In this document: positions 54,560-62,195 of the stretch, in pieces | How positions within the stretch are numbered: position 1 is the stretch's first letter | How the letters are laid out: each line of letters starts with the position of its first letter | Origin: Pseudomonas capsici | GTDB lineage: Bacteria; Pseudomonadota; Gammaproteobacteria; Pseudomonadales; Pseudomonadaceae | Direction of reading: 5' to 3' | DNA length: 64,000 bases | NCBI RefSeq assembly: GCF_017165765.1 | Contig: NZ_JAFGZD010000008.1 | Location: forward strand, 1-64,000 | Made by a program: the position numbers and the translations under genes | The notes under the pieces: model-generated | Database searches by the model: none | The model's input: the letters and a program-made list of their open reading frames with translations, nothing else | Told to the model about the DNA's origin: nothing

Positions 54560-54979
54560 ATGCGCATTCCATCCCGTTTTATCGGCGGCGTTCTGGTCGC
54601 CACGCTTTTGACTCAGATTTCTGCGTGCGGCAGCATTTTCTATCCTGATCGTCGCGGACAGATCGAAGGCAAGATCGACCCGGCCATCCTCGCCCTGGAT
54701 GCCGTCGGCCTGTTGTTCTATGTGATTCCGGGCGTGATTGCCCTGGCTGTGGACTTCGCCACTGGCGCGATCTACTACACGCCGACCGGCCATGCGCAGA
54801 TCGATCCGCAGAAGCTGCAACCGGCGATCAATGCTGACGGCAGTGTCGACAACAGCAAGCTGCAGGCCATTCTGGAAAGCGAACTGGGCCAGTCCCTGCC
54901 GCTCAACGACCCGCGCCTGATCCAGTACAAGGGCAGTGTCGAACAACTGGCTACACTGGGCCTGAAACCTGCGGCTTGA
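54560..54979 (+). CDS. Lipoprotein with two hydrophobic segments
   Basis: The 139-residue protein has a lipoprotein signal (GGVLVATLLTQISACGS, lipobox ISAC). A second hydrophobic stretch (AVGLLFYVIPGVIALAVDFATGAIYY) follows, then a soluble C-terminal part. It resembles the YceK/YidQ-like small lipoproteins in the second stretch only loosely; no function assigned. AGGAG lies seven bases before the ATG at 54560. The fieF gene follows after 22 bases, so both are probably co-transcribed. Confidence 0.72.
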   Translation: MRIPSRFIGGVLVATLLTQISACGSIFYPDRRGQIEGKIDPAILALDAVGLLFYVIPGVIALAVDFATGAIYYTPTGHAQIDPQKLQPAINADGSVDNSKLQAILESELGQSLPLNDPRLIQYKGSVEQLATLGLKPAA

Positions 54980-55001
54980 GGCCATTCGACAAGGACGCGT
55001 C

Positions 55002-55898
55002 ATGAACACCAGCACCGAACACGCCCGCCTGCTGCGCCTTGCAACGCGGGCATCGCTGCTGGTGGCCAGCACACTCATCATTGCCAAGGGCGTGGCCTGG
55101 TGGTTCAGCGGTTCGGTCAGTCTGCTGGCCGGGCTGACCGACTCGCTGCTTGATGGAGCGGCCTCCTTCCTCAATCTGCTGGCGGTGCATTACGCGCTGC
55201 GTCCAGCAGACGAAGACCATCGCTACGGCCACGGCAAGGCCGAGGCCCTGTCGGGCATGGCTCAGGCGCTGTTCATTGCCGTCAGTGCCGGGCTGATCGC
55301 ATTGCAGGCCATACAGCGTATCCAGCACCCCGAACCGCTGGGTGCGGCCGGTCTTGGCATCGCGGTGATGGTGTTGTCGCTGATCCTGACCCTGGCGCTG
55401 CTCTGGCTGCAACACAAGGTCATCAAGGAAACCGGATCGGCGGCCATTCGCGCCGATTCGCTGCACTATCGCTCCGACCTGCTGCTCAATTTCAGCATTC
55501 TGCTGGCGCTGACACTCACTCTGTTCGGCTGGCAGCAACTGGATGCGTATTTCGGACTGGGAATTGCCGTCTACATTCTGTGGAGTGCGTTTCAGATTGC
55601 CCGCGAGACGGTATCGGTGCTGATGGATGAAGAATTGCCGACCGATGTCAGCCAGCACATGCTGGAACTGGCGTGCGGCGTGCCGGGTGTCCTGGGCGCA
55701 CATGATCTGCGCACGCGGATTTCCGGCAATCGCTGGTTCGTGCAGTTGCATCTGGAATTGCCGGGCAGCCTGACCCTGAGCGTCGCCCATGCGTTGTGCG
55801 ATCAGGTTGAAAACGCCATACACCAGCAGTATCCGAAAGCGGAAGTGCTGGTGCATGCCGATCCACAGGAAGTGGTAAAGCGCTCGACATCTAGTTGA
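55002..55898 (+). CDS. fieF: Cation-efflux pump FieF (CDF family)
   Basis: The 298-residue inner-membrane protein has six helices; the metal site has Asp in AGLTDSLLDG (TM2) and the cytoplasmic HRYGHGKAEAL loop is typical of FieF. The C-terminal domain (GVLGAHDLRTRISGNRWFVQLHLEL) is the CDF dimer domain. It exports Zn/Fe with proton exchange. Length as in E. coli FieF (300). Its stop overlaps the end of the convergent DUF6515 gene by eight bases. Confidence 0.92.
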   Translation: MNTSTEHARLLRLATRASLLVASTLIIAKGVAWWFSGSVSLLAGLTDSLLDGAASFLNLLAVHYALRPADEDHRYGHGKAEALSGMAQALFIAVSAGLIALQAIQRIQHPEPLGAAGLGIAVMVLSLILTLALLWLQHKVIKETGSAAIRADSLHYRSDLLLNFSILLALTLTLFGWQQLDAYFGLGIAVYILWSAFQIARETVSVLMDEELPTDVSQHMLELACGVPGVLGAHDLRTRISGNRWFVQLHLELPGSLTLSVAHALCDQVENAIHQQYPKAEVLVHADPQEVVKRSTSS

Positions 55899-57009
55899 CG
55901 CTGTAGCCTCGCCCCGCAAGGCAGGCGCCCATCGAACGACGGTAAAGATCCACCACCTCGGCCTGCGGCTGGGAAGTGATGTTTGCCGGATCGAAGCCGC
56001 TCTGTTCCACGGCCCAGCGGTAGCATTGGTAACGATCCAGCTCGACCTGCTCAGGGCTTTGGCCATTGAGCGGGTAGGAAACAGGGTCATAGCCGTTCTG
56101 CGCGGGTGCCTGGCTGTAAACCGGCTGATTCTGCGGCGGGTTGACCACTACATAATCCTGAGTATCGGACTGATAGGCGTAGTAAGTGCCCGCAGCCAGG
56201 AACAGCAGTGAGCTGCCAATCCAGATTTCCTGCGAATAGGACGGCAGACTGCGCACGCGCAGGCCATAAGGCGGCGTCACCACCACATAGCGCGGGCCTT
56301 GCGGGCGATACCAGTAGCCTTGCGAATAGAAATAATCCTGCCCGCGATAAGGGATACGCGAGTAGCCGCCCGGAACCCGGTCTATCGTATAACCGGGACG
56401 ATACTGCGGGCCTGGACCCCAGCCATTGCCACGCCCGTCGGGACGTCCTTCCCAGTGATCATTGGGACGGCCGCCACCGGCCTGCCAGTTGCGCGTGCCA
56501 CGCGGGATATCCTGGTAATAACCCTGACGGGGCTGCTGGGTTTGCCAGGATTCGCGAGGTGCGGTCTGGATCGGCAGATTGTTCTGGTGCTGCTGAAGCT
56601 GCTGGCGCTCGATCTGCCGTTGCTGGTTTTGCTGGTCCTGGATCTGGCGCTGCTGATTCTGTTGTTGCTGGTAGATCTGCTGTTGCTGCTGGCGCTCGAC
56701 GTTACGCTGCTGTTGCAACTGATCCTGGATCTGGCGTTGCTGATTCTGTTGCTGCTGGTAGATCTGCTGCTGTTGCTGGCGCTCGACCTGACGCTGCTGA
56801 TTCTGTTGTTGCTGAATCTGCTGTTGCTGCTGGCGTTCGATCTGAAACTGCTGGTTCTGCTGCTGTTGCTGGATTCGGCGTTGCTGTCCATTGTCGCCGG
56901 AACTGCCGCGATACTGGTCCTTGAAGGAGTCATCATCGGCCACGACATGGGCGCTGATGCTCAGACACAGCAGACTCAACCCCGTCAGCTTCCAGATGCC
57001 AGATTTCAT
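55891..57009 (-). CDS. Exported Gln-rich DUF6515 protein
   Basis: The 372-residue protein has a signal peptide (LTGLSLLCLSISAHVVA). Residues 35-150 are a low-complexity Gln/Arg/Asn region of repeated units such as QQQQIYQQQQNQQRQ, then Gly/Pro/Arg-rich sequence (GRGNGWGPGPQYRPG) and a C-terminal domain with a membrane helix (IGSSLLFLAAGTYYAY) and DRYQCYRWAVEQSGFDP, typical of DUF6515. Its function is unknown. Trans-envelope or outer-envelope location is likely. The start at 57009 begins the signal peptide. Confidence 0.8.
   Translation of the reverse strand: MKSGIWKLTGLSLLCLSISAHVVADDDSFKDQYRGSSGDNGQQRRIQQQQQNQQFQIERQQQQQIQQQQNQQRQVERQQQQQIYQQQQNQQRQIQDQLQQQRNVERQQQQQIYQQQQNQQRQIQDQQNQQRQIERQQLQQHQNNLPIQTAPRESWQTQQPRQGYYQDIPRGTRNWQAGGGRPNDHWEGRPDGRGNGWGPGPQYRPGYTIDRVPGGYSRIPYRGQDYFYSQGYWYRPQGPRYVVVTPPYGLRVRSLPSYSQEIWIGSSLLFLAAGTYYAYQSDTQDYVVVNPPQNQPVYSQAPAQNGYDPVSYPLNGQSPEQVELDRYQCYRWAVEQSGFDPANITSQPQAEVVDLYRRSMGACLAGRGYSVN
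56590..56890. repeat. Imperfect tandem repeat coding for Gln tracts
   Basis: About 300 bases of repeated CTGCTG / TTGTTGCTG blocks with 36-60-base higher-order units (repeated QQQQIYQQQQNQQRQIQ in the protein). Such tracts vary in length by slippage, so repeat number may differ among strains. Confidence 0.7.
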
Positions 57010-57401
57010 GCTTTCCTCACTAGGACGCGGGTAGACGTAAATAAGACTGTAATAGTGGCGCGCCGTTCTGCGTACTTTATCAGGACGCAAAGAAAAGGGG
57101 GCCTGATTGGCCCCCTTGGGATACTTCGTCCTGGCGCGACACTTGTGAAGTCGGCTCACCTCATACGTCTTGTGGACTGTATGTAGCCCGGGGGCCTGGC
57201 CGACCCTGTCGGGTGGGAGGCCGCGACTGCCTGATTGGGCGAGTCGCGCTGGACGCTGTGTCCGGGCAGTGATTCTGTTGAAAAGAATAGGCCTGCCGGA
57301 CCGACAAAAGATTGCGAAGATTGCTCACAAAAACATTACTTGCGCAATTTTTTACTTCATACCAATAATTCAGCGCAATCCAACTCACAAAGGGGAACAT
57401 C
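57010..57401. other. Divergent intergenic region with a stray terminator
   Basis: These 392 bases lie between the DUF6515 gene (leftward) and an Lrp-type gene (rightward). A minus-strand terminator at 57095-57117 sits here although no protein gene precedes it. The stretch 57120-57350 is GC-structured (CCCGGGGGCCTGGCC, GTCCGGGCAG) while 57350-57400 is AT-rich, as for a promoter. A small leftward RNA is possible. Confidence 0.4.
57095..57117 (-). terminator. Intrinsic terminator, minus strand, no gene upstream
   Basis: AAGGGGGCC-TGATT-GGCCCCCTT is a perfect 9-bp stem. On the minus strand it is followed by TTCTTTGC (T-rich), on the plus strand by GGGATA. So it stops leftward transcription starting in 57120-57400. 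Confidence 0.75.
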
Positions 57402-57881
57402 GTGAGCAAGCTCGATAGATATGACCTGAGCATTTTGGCCGAACTGCAACGCGACGCACGCATTTCCAACCAGGAACTGGCAGAGCGTATCGGGCTGTCG
57501 CCATCGCCCTGCTCGCGCCGCGTCAAACAACTCGAAGACGACGGTTATATCGTGCGTCAGGTCGCTTTGCTGGATCGCAAGAAGCTCAGCCTGAACCTGA
57601 CGGCCTATGTACTGATCGGCATGGATCGCCATACGCCGGAACGATTCGAGCATTTCGAGCAGCAGATCCGCAACCTGCCTCAGGTGCAGGAATGCAGCCT
57701 GGTAACCGGAATGGACGCCGATTATCAATTGAAAGTGGTGGTTCCTGATATGGATCACTACCAGAAACTGCTGCTGGGCCATCTTACCCGCATCGAAGGC
57801 GTCACCAGCGTCAAGTCGAGCTTCGTGCTCAATCAGGTGCTGGCCAGCACTGAATTACCCCTGACTCACCTGCGCAGCTAA
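57402..57881 (+). CDS. Lrp/AsnC-family regulator
   Basis: This 159-residue protein has an N-terminal HTH (DRYDLSILAELQRDARISNQELAERIGLSPSPCSRRVKQLE, residues 5-45 by ends) and a RAM domain (VQECSLVTGMDADYQLKVVVPDMDHY). AAAGGGG precedes the GTG/ATG at 57402. Position between fieF and the DUF2788 gene agrees with PA3965. Target genes are unknown; the nearby gene order does not point to an amino-acid pathway. Confidence 0.88.
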   Translation: MSKLDRYDLSILAELQRDARISNQELAERIGLSPSPCSRRVKQLEDDGYIVRQVALLDRKKLSLNLTAYVLIGMDRHTPERFEHFEQQIRNLPQVQECSLVTGMDADYQLKVVVPDMDHYQKLLLGHLTRIEGVTSVKSSFVLNQVLASTELPLTHLRS

Positions 57882-57905
57882 GCGGCACCCGGACTGGAGC
57901 AAACG

Positions 57906-58112
57906 ATGGATCCCGTGCTTTTCGAAGAATGGATGATGACGATCCTGGTCACCATCCTGATCTGTTTCATGGGCTTTATCGTCTGGGATCTGGCGAAGAA
58001 ATCCAGGGCCGGCAAATTCGGCACCTTCATATTGTTCTTCGTGCTGGGCCTGGGAATCATGGCATTCGTGATCAAAAGCCTGGTGATTGCCTATATCGAG
58101 AATGGCTCCTGA
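57906..58112 (+). CDS. DUF2788 small membrane protein
   Basis: This 68-residue protein has two helices (MMTILVTILICFMGFIVWDL and FGTFILFFVLGLGIMAFVIK, residues about 9-28 and 38-57) joined by a basic loop (KKSRAGK). It matches DUF2788, widespread in proteobacteria, with unknown function. Starts 24 bases after the Lrp gene on the same strand. Confidence 0.85.
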   Translation: MDPVLFEEWMMTILVTILICFMGFIVWDLAKKSRAGKFGTFILFFVLGLGIMAFVIKSLVIAYIENGS

Positions 58113-58146
58113 GAACCCGATCAATCAAGGCGCACACAAACCTGCA

Positions 58147-58198
58147 GGAGGCAGCTATATTCTGCGGCTGAACGAGAAGTCGCCAGCAAGCTGCCTCC
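58147..58198. repeat. Degenerate REP element
   Basis: GGAGGCAGC (58147-58155) and GCTGCCTCC (58190-58198) form nine-base arms; the right arm with GCCAGCAAGCTGCCTCCCA equals the right arm of 17931-17948. It lies between the convergent DUF2788 and rluE genes. Confidence 0.6.
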
Positions 58199-58224
58199 CA
58201 CAAAGTGATTTACGGCCTTATCCG

Positions 58225-58851
58225 TCAGAGCTTTATTTCCCGATATTGCCCCTGATCCAGCCCCTCCAGCGTCCAGTCGCCAATCCTGACCCGCACCAGC
58301 CGCAGGGTTGGCAGGCCTACCGCAGCCGTCATGCGCCGTACCTGACGATTGCGGCCTTCCTTGATGATCAATTCCAGCCAACTGGTCGGCACGCTCTTGC
58401 GAAAGCGCACCGGCGGGTTGCGCGGCCAGAGTTGCGGCTCGTCCAGTTGGCGAGCCTCGGCGGGCAAGGTCGGGCCATCGTTGAGCTCGACACCGTTGCG
58501 CAGTTGTTGCAGTTGCTCGTCGGTCGGCTCGCCTTCAACCTGCACCCAATACGTCTTGGGCAATTTGTGTCTGGGGTCGGCAATCCGCGCCTGAAGCTGG
58601 CCGTCGTTGGTCAGCAACAGCAAGCCTTCACTGTCGCGGTCCAGACGCCCTGCCGGATAGACGCCGGGGATATCGATAAAATCCTTGAGCGTTGCCCGGC
58701 CATCACCATCGCTGAACTGCGTCAGCACATCGAAAGGCTTGTTGAACAGGATAAGTTTCGGCTCGGCAGGCGGCGCTTTGGCGACGCGGCGGGTCGTGCC
58801 GGCGTGCTTGGCTGCAGGGCGGCGAGGCACAGGACGTTGGGTGCGGGGCAT
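58225..58851 (-). CDS. rluE: 23S rRNA pseudouridine synthase RluE
   Basis: The 208-residue enzyme has the RsuA/RluB-type catalytic motif [17 protein letters not shown] (Asp in GRLD), a [12 protein letters not shown] block and the C-terminal [14 protein letters not shown]. It has no S4 domain, which separates RluE from RluB/RluF. It modifies U2457 of 23S rRNA in E. coli. An Arg/Pro/Lys-rich N-terminal tail precedes the fold. ATG at 58851 is preferred over a TTG at 58872. The gene ends in the REP region. Confidence 0.88.
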   Translation of the reverse strand: MPRTQRPVPRRPAAKHAGTTRRVAKAPPAEPKLILFNKPFDVLTQFSDGDGRATLKDFIDIPGVYPAGRLDRDSEGLLLLTNDGQLQARIADPRHKLPKTYWVQVEGEPTDEQLQQLRNGVELNDGPTLPAEARQLDEPQLWPRNPPVRFRKSVPTSWLELIIKEGRNRQVRRMTAAVGLPTLRLVRVRIGDWTLEGLDQGQYREIKL

Positions 58852-58876
58852 GAGAACTTCAGTGGCTGACAAACAG

Positions 58877-58900
58877 AAAGGGCCACTTTAGTGGCCCTTT
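58877..58900 (-). terminator. Intrinsic terminator after amn
   Basis: AAAGGGCCAC-TTTA-GTGGCCCTTT is a perfect 10-bp stem. Read leftward it lies 17 bases after the amn stop and is followed by CTGTTTGT. It also precedes the rluE start, so rluE has its own or read-through transcription. Confidence 0.8.
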
Positions 58901-58917
58901 GCATAAATACCAATCAC

Positions 58918-60381
58918 TTAACGGAACGGCGGCTCATCGAAGCTGCGCAGTTTGCGTGAGTGCAGCGAGTTCAACTCGGTGCGCAACAGATCCAGCGCGG
59001 CGATGCCGATCTTCAAATGCTGGCTGACGGCACGCTCGTAGAAAGCGTTGGCCGACCCCGGCAATTTGATTTCACTGTGCAAAGGCTTGTCCGATACGCA
59101 GAGCAAAGTGCCGTAAGGCACGCGCAGACGGTAGCCTTGGGCTGCGATCGTGCCACTTTCCATATCCACCGCCACGGCGCGGGACAGGTTGATAAGCGGA
59201 CGCTCCTGTGCCCAGCGCAGTTCCCAGTTGCGGTCATCGTAGGTCAGGACCGTGCCCGTGCGCAGGCGCTTCTTGAGATCGTCGCCACGCTCGCCGGTAA
59301 TCTGCGCCGCCGATTCCTGCAACGCCAGTTGCACTTCGGCCAGGGCCGGGATCGGGATATGCGGAGGCAGCACGCGATCCAGAATGCCATCGCGACGCAT
59401 GTAGGCGTGAGCCAGTACATAGTCGCCAATGGTCTGGGACTGACGCAGGCCGCCGCAGTGGCCGATCATCAGCCAGCAATGCGGACGCAGCACCGCCAGG
59501 TGATCGGTAATGTTCTTGGCATTGGACGGGCCGACGCCGATATTGACCAGCGTGACGCCATGACCATCTTCCGCGATCAGGTGGTAGGCCGGCATCTGGT
59601 AGCGGTGCCAGACCACGCTGGCAACGATGGCCTGGGCCTCTTCGCTCCCCATGCTCTTGTCGACCACCACATTGCCGGGCAGCACCATGCGTACGAAACG
59701 CGGGTCTTCGCGCAGTTTTTCCAGGCCATGCAGGATGAACTGGTCAACGTAGCGGTGATAGTTGGTCAGCAGAATCCACGGCTGCACATGACGCCAGTCA
59801 CTGCCGGTGTAGTGCACCAAACGCCGCAGAGAGAAATCCACCCGCGCCGCGTCGAACAGCGCCAGCGGCAACGGGTCGGTATTGGCCCAGTCGTACAGAC
59901 CATCAGCGATGCCGTCGGTCGCGGCGGACAGGTCGGTGCTGGGGAAAACACGGGCCAGCGCAGCGGCGGTCACGCCGGAGCCAGCCAGTTCATCGCCCTG
60001 CTCGACCACATACGGATAAGGAATGTTCTGCTCGCTCATGCCCACTTCGATGGTGACCGTGAAATCGTTCATCAACGGGCGCAGTTGTTCGAGCAGGTAT
60101 TTACGGAATGCCTTGGGGTGGGTGACGGTGACGCTGTAAGTGCCGGGCAGTTGCACCTTGGCGTAGGCGCGGGTGGTCAGCGGCACATCGCCCTGATAGG
60201 CGTAGGTCAGGCGCAATTCCGGGTAGCGGAACAGCGCTCGTTGTTCTGCGTCGGGCTCGACGCGGTCTTTCAGGTAGCGCTTGAGGGCCTGGCTCAAGGC
60301 GCTGGTTGCACGTTCATGCAGTTCTGCGAGCCGCTCCACAGCTTGCTCGGCGGTTTCTACAACAACAAAGGCTTGCGTCAC
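58918..60381 (-). CDS. amn: AMP nucleosidase
   Basis: The 487-residue enzyme hydrolyses AMP to adenine and ribose-5-phosphate. The C-terminal nucleoside-phosphorylase-like domain shows VTLVNIGVGPSNAKNITDHLA, HCWLMIGHCGGLR and VDMESGTIAAQGY (base-binding Asp/Glu). The N-terminal AMN domain is also complete (length 487; E. coli 484). It controls adenylate level under phosphate stress in E. coli. Part of PA3970-like synteny, followed leftward by a terminator. Confidence 0.93.
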   Translation of the reverse strand: MTQAFVVVETAEQAVERLAELHERATSALSQALKRYLKDRVEPDAEQRALFRYPELRLTYAYQGDVPLTTRAYAKVQLPGTYSVTVTHPKAFRKYLLEQLRPLMNDFTVTIEVGMSEQNIPYPYVVEQGDELAGSGVTAAALARVFPSTDLSAATDGIADGLYDWANTDPLPLALFDAARVDFSLRRLVHYTGSDWRHVQPWILLTNYHRYVDQFILHGLEKLREDPRFVRMVLPGNVVVDKSMGSEEAQAIVASVVWHRYQMPAYHLIAEDGHGVTLVNIGVGPSNAKNITDHLAVLRPHCWLMIGHCGGLRQSQTIGDYVLAHAYMRRDGILDRVLPPHIPIPALAEVQLALQESAAQITGERGDDLKKRLRTGTVLTYDDRNWELRWAQERPLINLSRAVAVDMESGTIAAQGYRLRVPYGTLLCVSDKPLHSEIKLPGSANAFYERAVSQHLKIGIAALDLLRTELNSLHSRKLRSFDEPPFR

Positions 60382-60433
60382 GGTTTAGGTCCTGTCTGAT
60401 CTTGCAGGCCCTCATCCTAACGGGTTCGCGTGC

Positions 60434-62083
60434 TTATGCCACCTGTGGTGAAGAGCGGGCCAGCAAAGTTTCTGCATCGACACCTACCGGCAAAGCGCCA
60501 TAAACACGCCCGGACGACATCAATCGACCGGCAATGAAAGCGTCACTGACAGCGGTATTACCCGCTTCGAGCAGCAGTCGGGCCTGCAGGCCCAGCGCGA
60601 TGTCTTCAGTCAGTTGCCGGGCGCGGTACTGAATATCGCGGGTGTCTGTGAATGCGGCTTGCAGTTTTTCGATATGCGCCTTCAGATGCCGGTCGCCATG
60701 CCCGTCACCCAATTCAGCGAACAAGACATCCAGCACACCCGACTCCTTCGACAGCGCCCGCAACACGTCCAGGCACTGCACATTGCCGGAGCCTTCCCAG
60801 ATCGAGTTGACCGGCGCTTCGCGATACAGCCGCGGCAGAATACTGTCTTCCACATAACCGGCACCGCCCATGCATTCGGCGGCTTCGTTGATCATGGCCG
60901 GTGCACGCTTGCAGATCCAGTACTTGCCCACTGCCGTGACCAGCCGCACAAAACGCCTCTCATGATCGTCATCCAGATGATCCAGCGCGCGCCCCATGCG
61001 CAGGGTCAACGCCAGCGCGGCCTCGCTCTCCAGAGCCAGGTCGGCCAGCACGTTCTGCATCAAGGGCTGCTCATTGAGCAGTCGCCCGCCGACCTTGCGA
61101 TGGGCACAGTGATGTGTGGCCTGGGTCACCGCTTGGCGCATCAGCGCGCTGGAGCCGATCATGCAGTCGAAGCGGGTCATGGCGACCATTTCAATGATGG
61201 TCGGCACACCCCGGCCCTCCTCACCGACCATCCAGGCCAGGGCACCGCGCAGTTCGATCTCGCTGGAGGCGTTGGACCAGTTGCCCAGCTTGTCTTTCAA
61301 ACGCTGAATATAGAACTCGTTGCGGGTGTCATCCGGACGATGGCGTGGCAGCAGGAAACAGCTCAGGCCCTTGTCGGTCTGCGCCAGGGTCAGGAATGCA
61401 TCGCACATGGGAGCGGAGCAGAACCACTTGTGGCCGACCAGCTCATACGCCTGCCCCGGCCCGCCCGCACCCACCGGATAAGCCCGCGTGGTGTTGGCGC
61501 GCACATCGGTGCCGCCCTGTTTCTCGGTCATGGCCATGCCGATGGTTGCACCGGTTTTATGAGCGATGCCGATATTGCGCGAGTCGTATCGGGTAGACAG
61601 GATTTTCGGCAACCATATCTGCGCCAGCTCGGGCTGCAACCTGAGGGCCGGTACGCTGGCAAAGGTCATGGTCAGCGGGCAGCCGCTGCCGGGGTCGGCC
61701 TGGGTGTGCAGATAACTCATCGCAGCCCGCGCCACATGGGCACCGGGTTGCGGATCGGTCCATGGCAGGGAAGGAATACCATGCTCGACGGCGGTGTTCA
61801 TCAACTGATGATAAGCCGGATGAAACTCGACCAGATCAATGCGATGGCCGTATCGGTCATGGCTGGCGAAGGTCGGCTTGTTCTGGTTGGCGAGAAAACC
61901 GGCCTCCATGAGAGTGCCGCCCGCCAGTGCGCCATAAGCATCGATCCGGGACTCGGCCCAGCCCGCGTCAAAACGTTTTACCCAGGCCTGCAGTGGCAGG
62001 TCGATGCGGTAGAGGTTGACGCCATCCAGCGAAGGCGGCTGATTGGTCACCTGATGGGTTTCGGCGAACTGATGCAGGTTCAT
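60434..62083 (-). CDS. aidB: AidB-type acyl-CoA dehydrogenase
   Basis: The 549-residue FAD protein resembles AidB: N-terminal domain with GVNLYRIDLPLQAWVKRF, then TEKQGGTDVRANTTRA (FAD/substrate loop), WFCSAPMCDAFLTLAQT, and the extended C-terminal domain with ECMGGAGYVEDSILPRLYREAPVNSIWEGSGNV. Length is near E. coli AidB (541), which protects DNA from alkylation; the catalytic role is unclear. The start at 62083 (MNLHQFAETHQ) follows AGGAGGCCAC, which decides against the upstream frame. Matches PA3972 in position. Confidence 0.88.
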   Translation of the reverse strand: MNLHQFAETHQVTNQPPSLDGVNLYRIDLPLQAWVKRFDAGWAESRIDAYGALAGGTLMEAGFLANQNKPTFASHDRYGHRIDLVEFHPAYHQLMNTAVEHGIPSLPWTDPQPGAHVARAAMSYLHTQADPGSGCPLTMTFASVPALRLQPELAQIWLPKILSTRYDSRNIGIAHKTGATIGMAMTEKQGGTDVRANTTRAYPVGAGGPGQAYELVGHKWFCSAPMCDAFLTLAQTDKGLSCFLLPRHRPDDTRNEFYIQRLKDKLGNWSNASSEIELRGALAWMVGEEGRGVPTIIEMVAMTRFDCMIGSSALMRQAVTQATHHCAHRKVGGRLLNEQPLMQNVLADLALESEAALALTLRMGRALDHLDDDHERRFVRLVTAVGKYWICKRAPAMINEAAECMGGAGYVEDSILPRLYREAPVNSIWEGSGNVQCLDVLRALSKESGVLDVLFAELGDGHGDRHLKAHIEKLQAAFTDTRDIQYRARQLTEDIALGLQARLLLEAGNTAVSDAFIAGRLMSSGRVYGALPVGVDAETLLARSSPQVA

Positions 62084-62195
62084 GAGTGGCCTCCTGTCTG
62101 CGGGCGCCCGGAGCGCCATTTGCAGCAGTGAACCACGCAGTTGCGGCTTTAAACAGTGCCGTTCGTGCCGAATGATCGGGGCTTTTTCCCGCGCC

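Noticed and set aside
56590..56890. CRISPR-like array of short repeats
   Set aside because: Repeats are in frame within a coding region and code for Gln-rich units; no regular spacer and no cas genes.
57120..57400. RsmX/RsmY/RsmZ-type small RNA
   Set aside because: It lacks the repeated GGA loops and the GacA box (TGTAAGnnnnnnCTTACA) of those RNAs.
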